This document shows, piece after piece, positions 62,687-64,000 of a stretch of DNA of 64,000 nt. This DNA is from Affinundibacterium macrobrachii (GTDB lineage: Bacteria; Pseudomonadota; Gammaproteobacteria; Burkholderiales; Burkholderiaceae_D): positions 248,001-312,000 of the forward strand of contig NZ_BMYT01000003.1 in NCBI RefSeq assembly GCF_014652415.1, given 5' to 3'. A model generated the notes under the pieces. The model was not told where the DNA came from, did no database searches, and saw nothing but the letters and a program-made list of their open reading frames with translations. The stretch's first letter is position 1; each line of letters starts with the position of its first letter. The position numbers and the translations under genes were made by a program.

Positions 62687-63190
62687 ATGATGAGCCAAAA
62701 TCCCGACGCTAATGCTGCCTATGCCAAGCTGCATGTCCTTCTCGTTGATGACGACGAGTTTCTTTTAGAGGTAATGAAAGTCACCTTACGTGATCTGGGT
62801 GTCGCTTCTATCGTGTTGGCAAAAAATGGTTTTGAAGGATTAAATAAATATCGCCAAGCGCAAGTACGTCCTAATTTGATTATCTGCGATTTGTGTATGC
62901 CACAATTAGGTGGAATGGAGTTATTAAGTCACTTAGCACTTGATGGCTGCCAAGCAGATATTTTAATTATTTCTGGTCACAACTTAGTTCCTCCAGTTGA
63001 CCAACATTGGGCGCTTGCGAATTACAATGGGCCTATTCTCAATTTAGCTGAAAAAATTGCACGCATTCAGGGCTTAAAAGTCCATGCAAGTTTTGAAAAA
63101 CCGATCACTCGTGAAAAAATTATCGAGATGCTAGATTTGGTCGTTGCCTACAACTCCCCGGCTAAAGCAACTATACCAAGCGCCACTTAA
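62687..63190 (+). CDS. Orphan response regulator (single receiver domain)
   Basis: A 167-residue CheY-like protein: acidic pair in VLLVDDDEFLLE, phosphoacceptor Asp in LIICDLCMPQLGGMELL, Ser in ILIISGHN and Lys in SFEKPITREKI. There is no output domain. An extra ~30 residues (VPPVDQHWALANYNG and on) sit between the Ser and Lys positions, which is unusual for a receiver. No histidine kinase is adjacent. Two start codons in a row (ATGATG); a candidate promoter is just upstream. Confidence 0.85.
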   Translation: MMSQNPDANAAYAKLHVLLVDDDEFLLEVMKVTLRDLGVASIVLAKNGFEGLNKYRQAQVRPNLIICDLCMPQLGGMELLSHLALDGCQADILIISGHNLVPPVDQHWALANYNGPILNLAEKIARIQGLKVHASFEKPITREKIIEMLDLVVAYNSPAKATIPSAT

Positions 63191-63247
63191 TTCAACGCCC
63201 GAACGATCTGCAAGACTCACGCATTTGATCGTTACGGGCGTTGATGT

Positions 63248-63976
63248 TCAAGAATATGCTGTCATCACTTTGATCTGCTCACGTATTTTTTCGGCGAACC
63301 GCTCATAGTGTGCACCCAGCATCCCCCTTAACTCTTGATCGCTGATGTAATTAATTGACTCACGATATGCAGCCTTAAGCTCTTGCCCAGCAACCCATCG
63401 CGCTTCAACTCCAGCCAAATCACTAACGCGAATACTTTGTGCACTTGAATTAGCCTTAACATAATTAGCAATGCTTTGTTGATGTGCCGCTACCAATTCT
63501 GCGACACCAATATTGGGAGATAATTTATTTTGTATGATTTTCCCGCCGTACTCAAACGGCGAAATACTTTGCGGTTGTGTCGTAATCATTGCACCGTCAT
63601 CAAAGGTGGTAACGCACTCTATCATCTGGTGTTGCTTCCATTTTCCTGTCAAGAACATCACTAAAAATGCAATCAATCCTGGCCATTTTGGTTTCATCGT
63701 AAATGATGCTAAGCCAATTTCTCCAGACTCATCCCGAAACAAACGCAACATCACATGCTGTCCCAATACGTTGAATAATCCCATCGCTTCCGCGTCAGCG
63801 ATTTTGATCATGCCAATTTTTTCAGCCGCCTTTTGAATTTTCTGACAGTACTGTCGCTGATATGCAGGATAATCACCTGCATCAACCTCAAGTAGTTCTG
63901 GCGGCGGTTCATGCGCGACATTTAATATTTGCCGTGCGATATTCATCGCTTGCATCGTATCGGGGTCATCACTCAT
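63248..63976 (-). CDS. Hypothetical protein, possibly extending past the window
   Basis: A 242-residue protein from the ATG at 63976 that I do not recognise. It is soluble apart from one hydrophobic stretch (WPGLIAFLVMFLTGKW, about residue 97-112) and has mixed alpha/beta character. The frame stays open upstream to the window edge (…SDAIAAH before the Met), so the real start may lie outside. It converges on the response regulator gene. Confidence 0.6.
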   Translation of the reverse strand: MSDDPDTMQAMNIARQILNVAHEPPPELLEVDAGDYPAYQRQYCQKIQKAAEKIGMIKIADAEAMGLFNVLGQHVMLRLFRDESGEIGLASFTMKPKWPGLIAFLVMFLTGKWKQHQMIECVTTFDDGAMITTQPQSISPFEYGGKIIQNKLSPNIGVAELVAAHQQSIANYVKANSSAQSIRVSDLAGVEARWVAGQELKAAYRESINYISDQELRGMLGAHYERFAEKIREQIKVMTAYS

Positions 63977-64000
63977 GTGCGCAGCGATAGCATCAGAAAC

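Overview
The window looks like a chromosomal segment of a moderately AT-rich betaproteobacterium, most likely order Burkholderiales, family Oxalobacteraceae (Undibacterium-like). This rests on protein style and gene order (rpsU-yqeY-dnaG-rpoD, YbiB, TrhO, an MsbA/O-antigen-ligase/DnaE neighbourhood); it is an inference, not a database result.

Region 1 (1-6.7 kb) is housekeeping on the minus strand: msbA (cut by the left edge), an O-antigen-ligase-like membrane protein and dnaE. Region 2 (6.9-23.5 kb) is an accessory island that I read as a ribosomally made, modified peptide system. A precursor with seven 13-residue Ser/Thr/Cys-rich repeats is followed by a hairpin terminator and then by tightly coupled genes for an APH-fold phosphotransferase, a HopA1-family protein and a LanC cyclase with all zinc ligands. 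That is the enzyme set of class V-type lanthipeptide (or TvaCD-like) dehydration and cyclisation. Around it lie three membrane-anchored Hanks kinase-TPR paralogues (one with intact catalytic motifs, two degenerate), a nitrilase-fold protein, a LodB/QhpG-like flavoprotein and an FHA-domain sigma-54 activator. ACATGTAA-type sites sit at both ends of the island. No dedicated exporter or leader protease is seen.

Region 3 (23.7-27.4 kb) holds trhO, gluQ and a RhlE-type helicase. Region 4 (27.6-39.4 kb) is a catabolic cluster: secreted cyanophycinase, exported M20 amidohydrolase, AstE-like M14 deacylase, GlxA-type AraC regulator and arginine N-succinyltransferase on plus; an NSAR/OSBS-like enolase-superfamily enzyme, a YfcC-type transporter and a TonB-dependent receptor on minus. 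It suggests outer-membrane capture and breakdown of arginine-rich polymer or peptides, with an N-succinyl-arginine branch that could salvage D-arginine.

Region 5 (39.6-53.4 kb) is a complete filamentous-phage (inovirus) prophage of about 13.8 kb, integrated by a tyrosine recombinase into a CAT-anticodon tRNA gene. The displaced tRNA 3' half is still present at the far end. Besides coat, secretin, Zot, SSB, Rep, repressor and integrase genes it carries a four-gene cargo operon resembling the CmdTAC toxin-antitoxin-chaperone defence (ADP-ribosyltransferase, small protein, SecB-like chaperone) followed by a Shedu-type DUF4263 nuclease. It also carries a DUF5710/zinc-ribbon/DUF2384 fusion and a pair of tandem covarying hairpins.

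Region 6 (53.7-64 kb) is the macromolecular synthesis operon (rpsU, yqeY, dnaG, and a very long rpoD with a histone-H1-like N-terminus), then a BaiN/HI0933-type flavoprotein, ybiB, an orphan response regulator and an unknown gene reaching the right edge.

The two most interesting systems are the multicore lanthipeptide-like island with its kinase/pseudokinase/FHA circuit, and the inovirus carrying a CmdTAC-Shedu defence operon.
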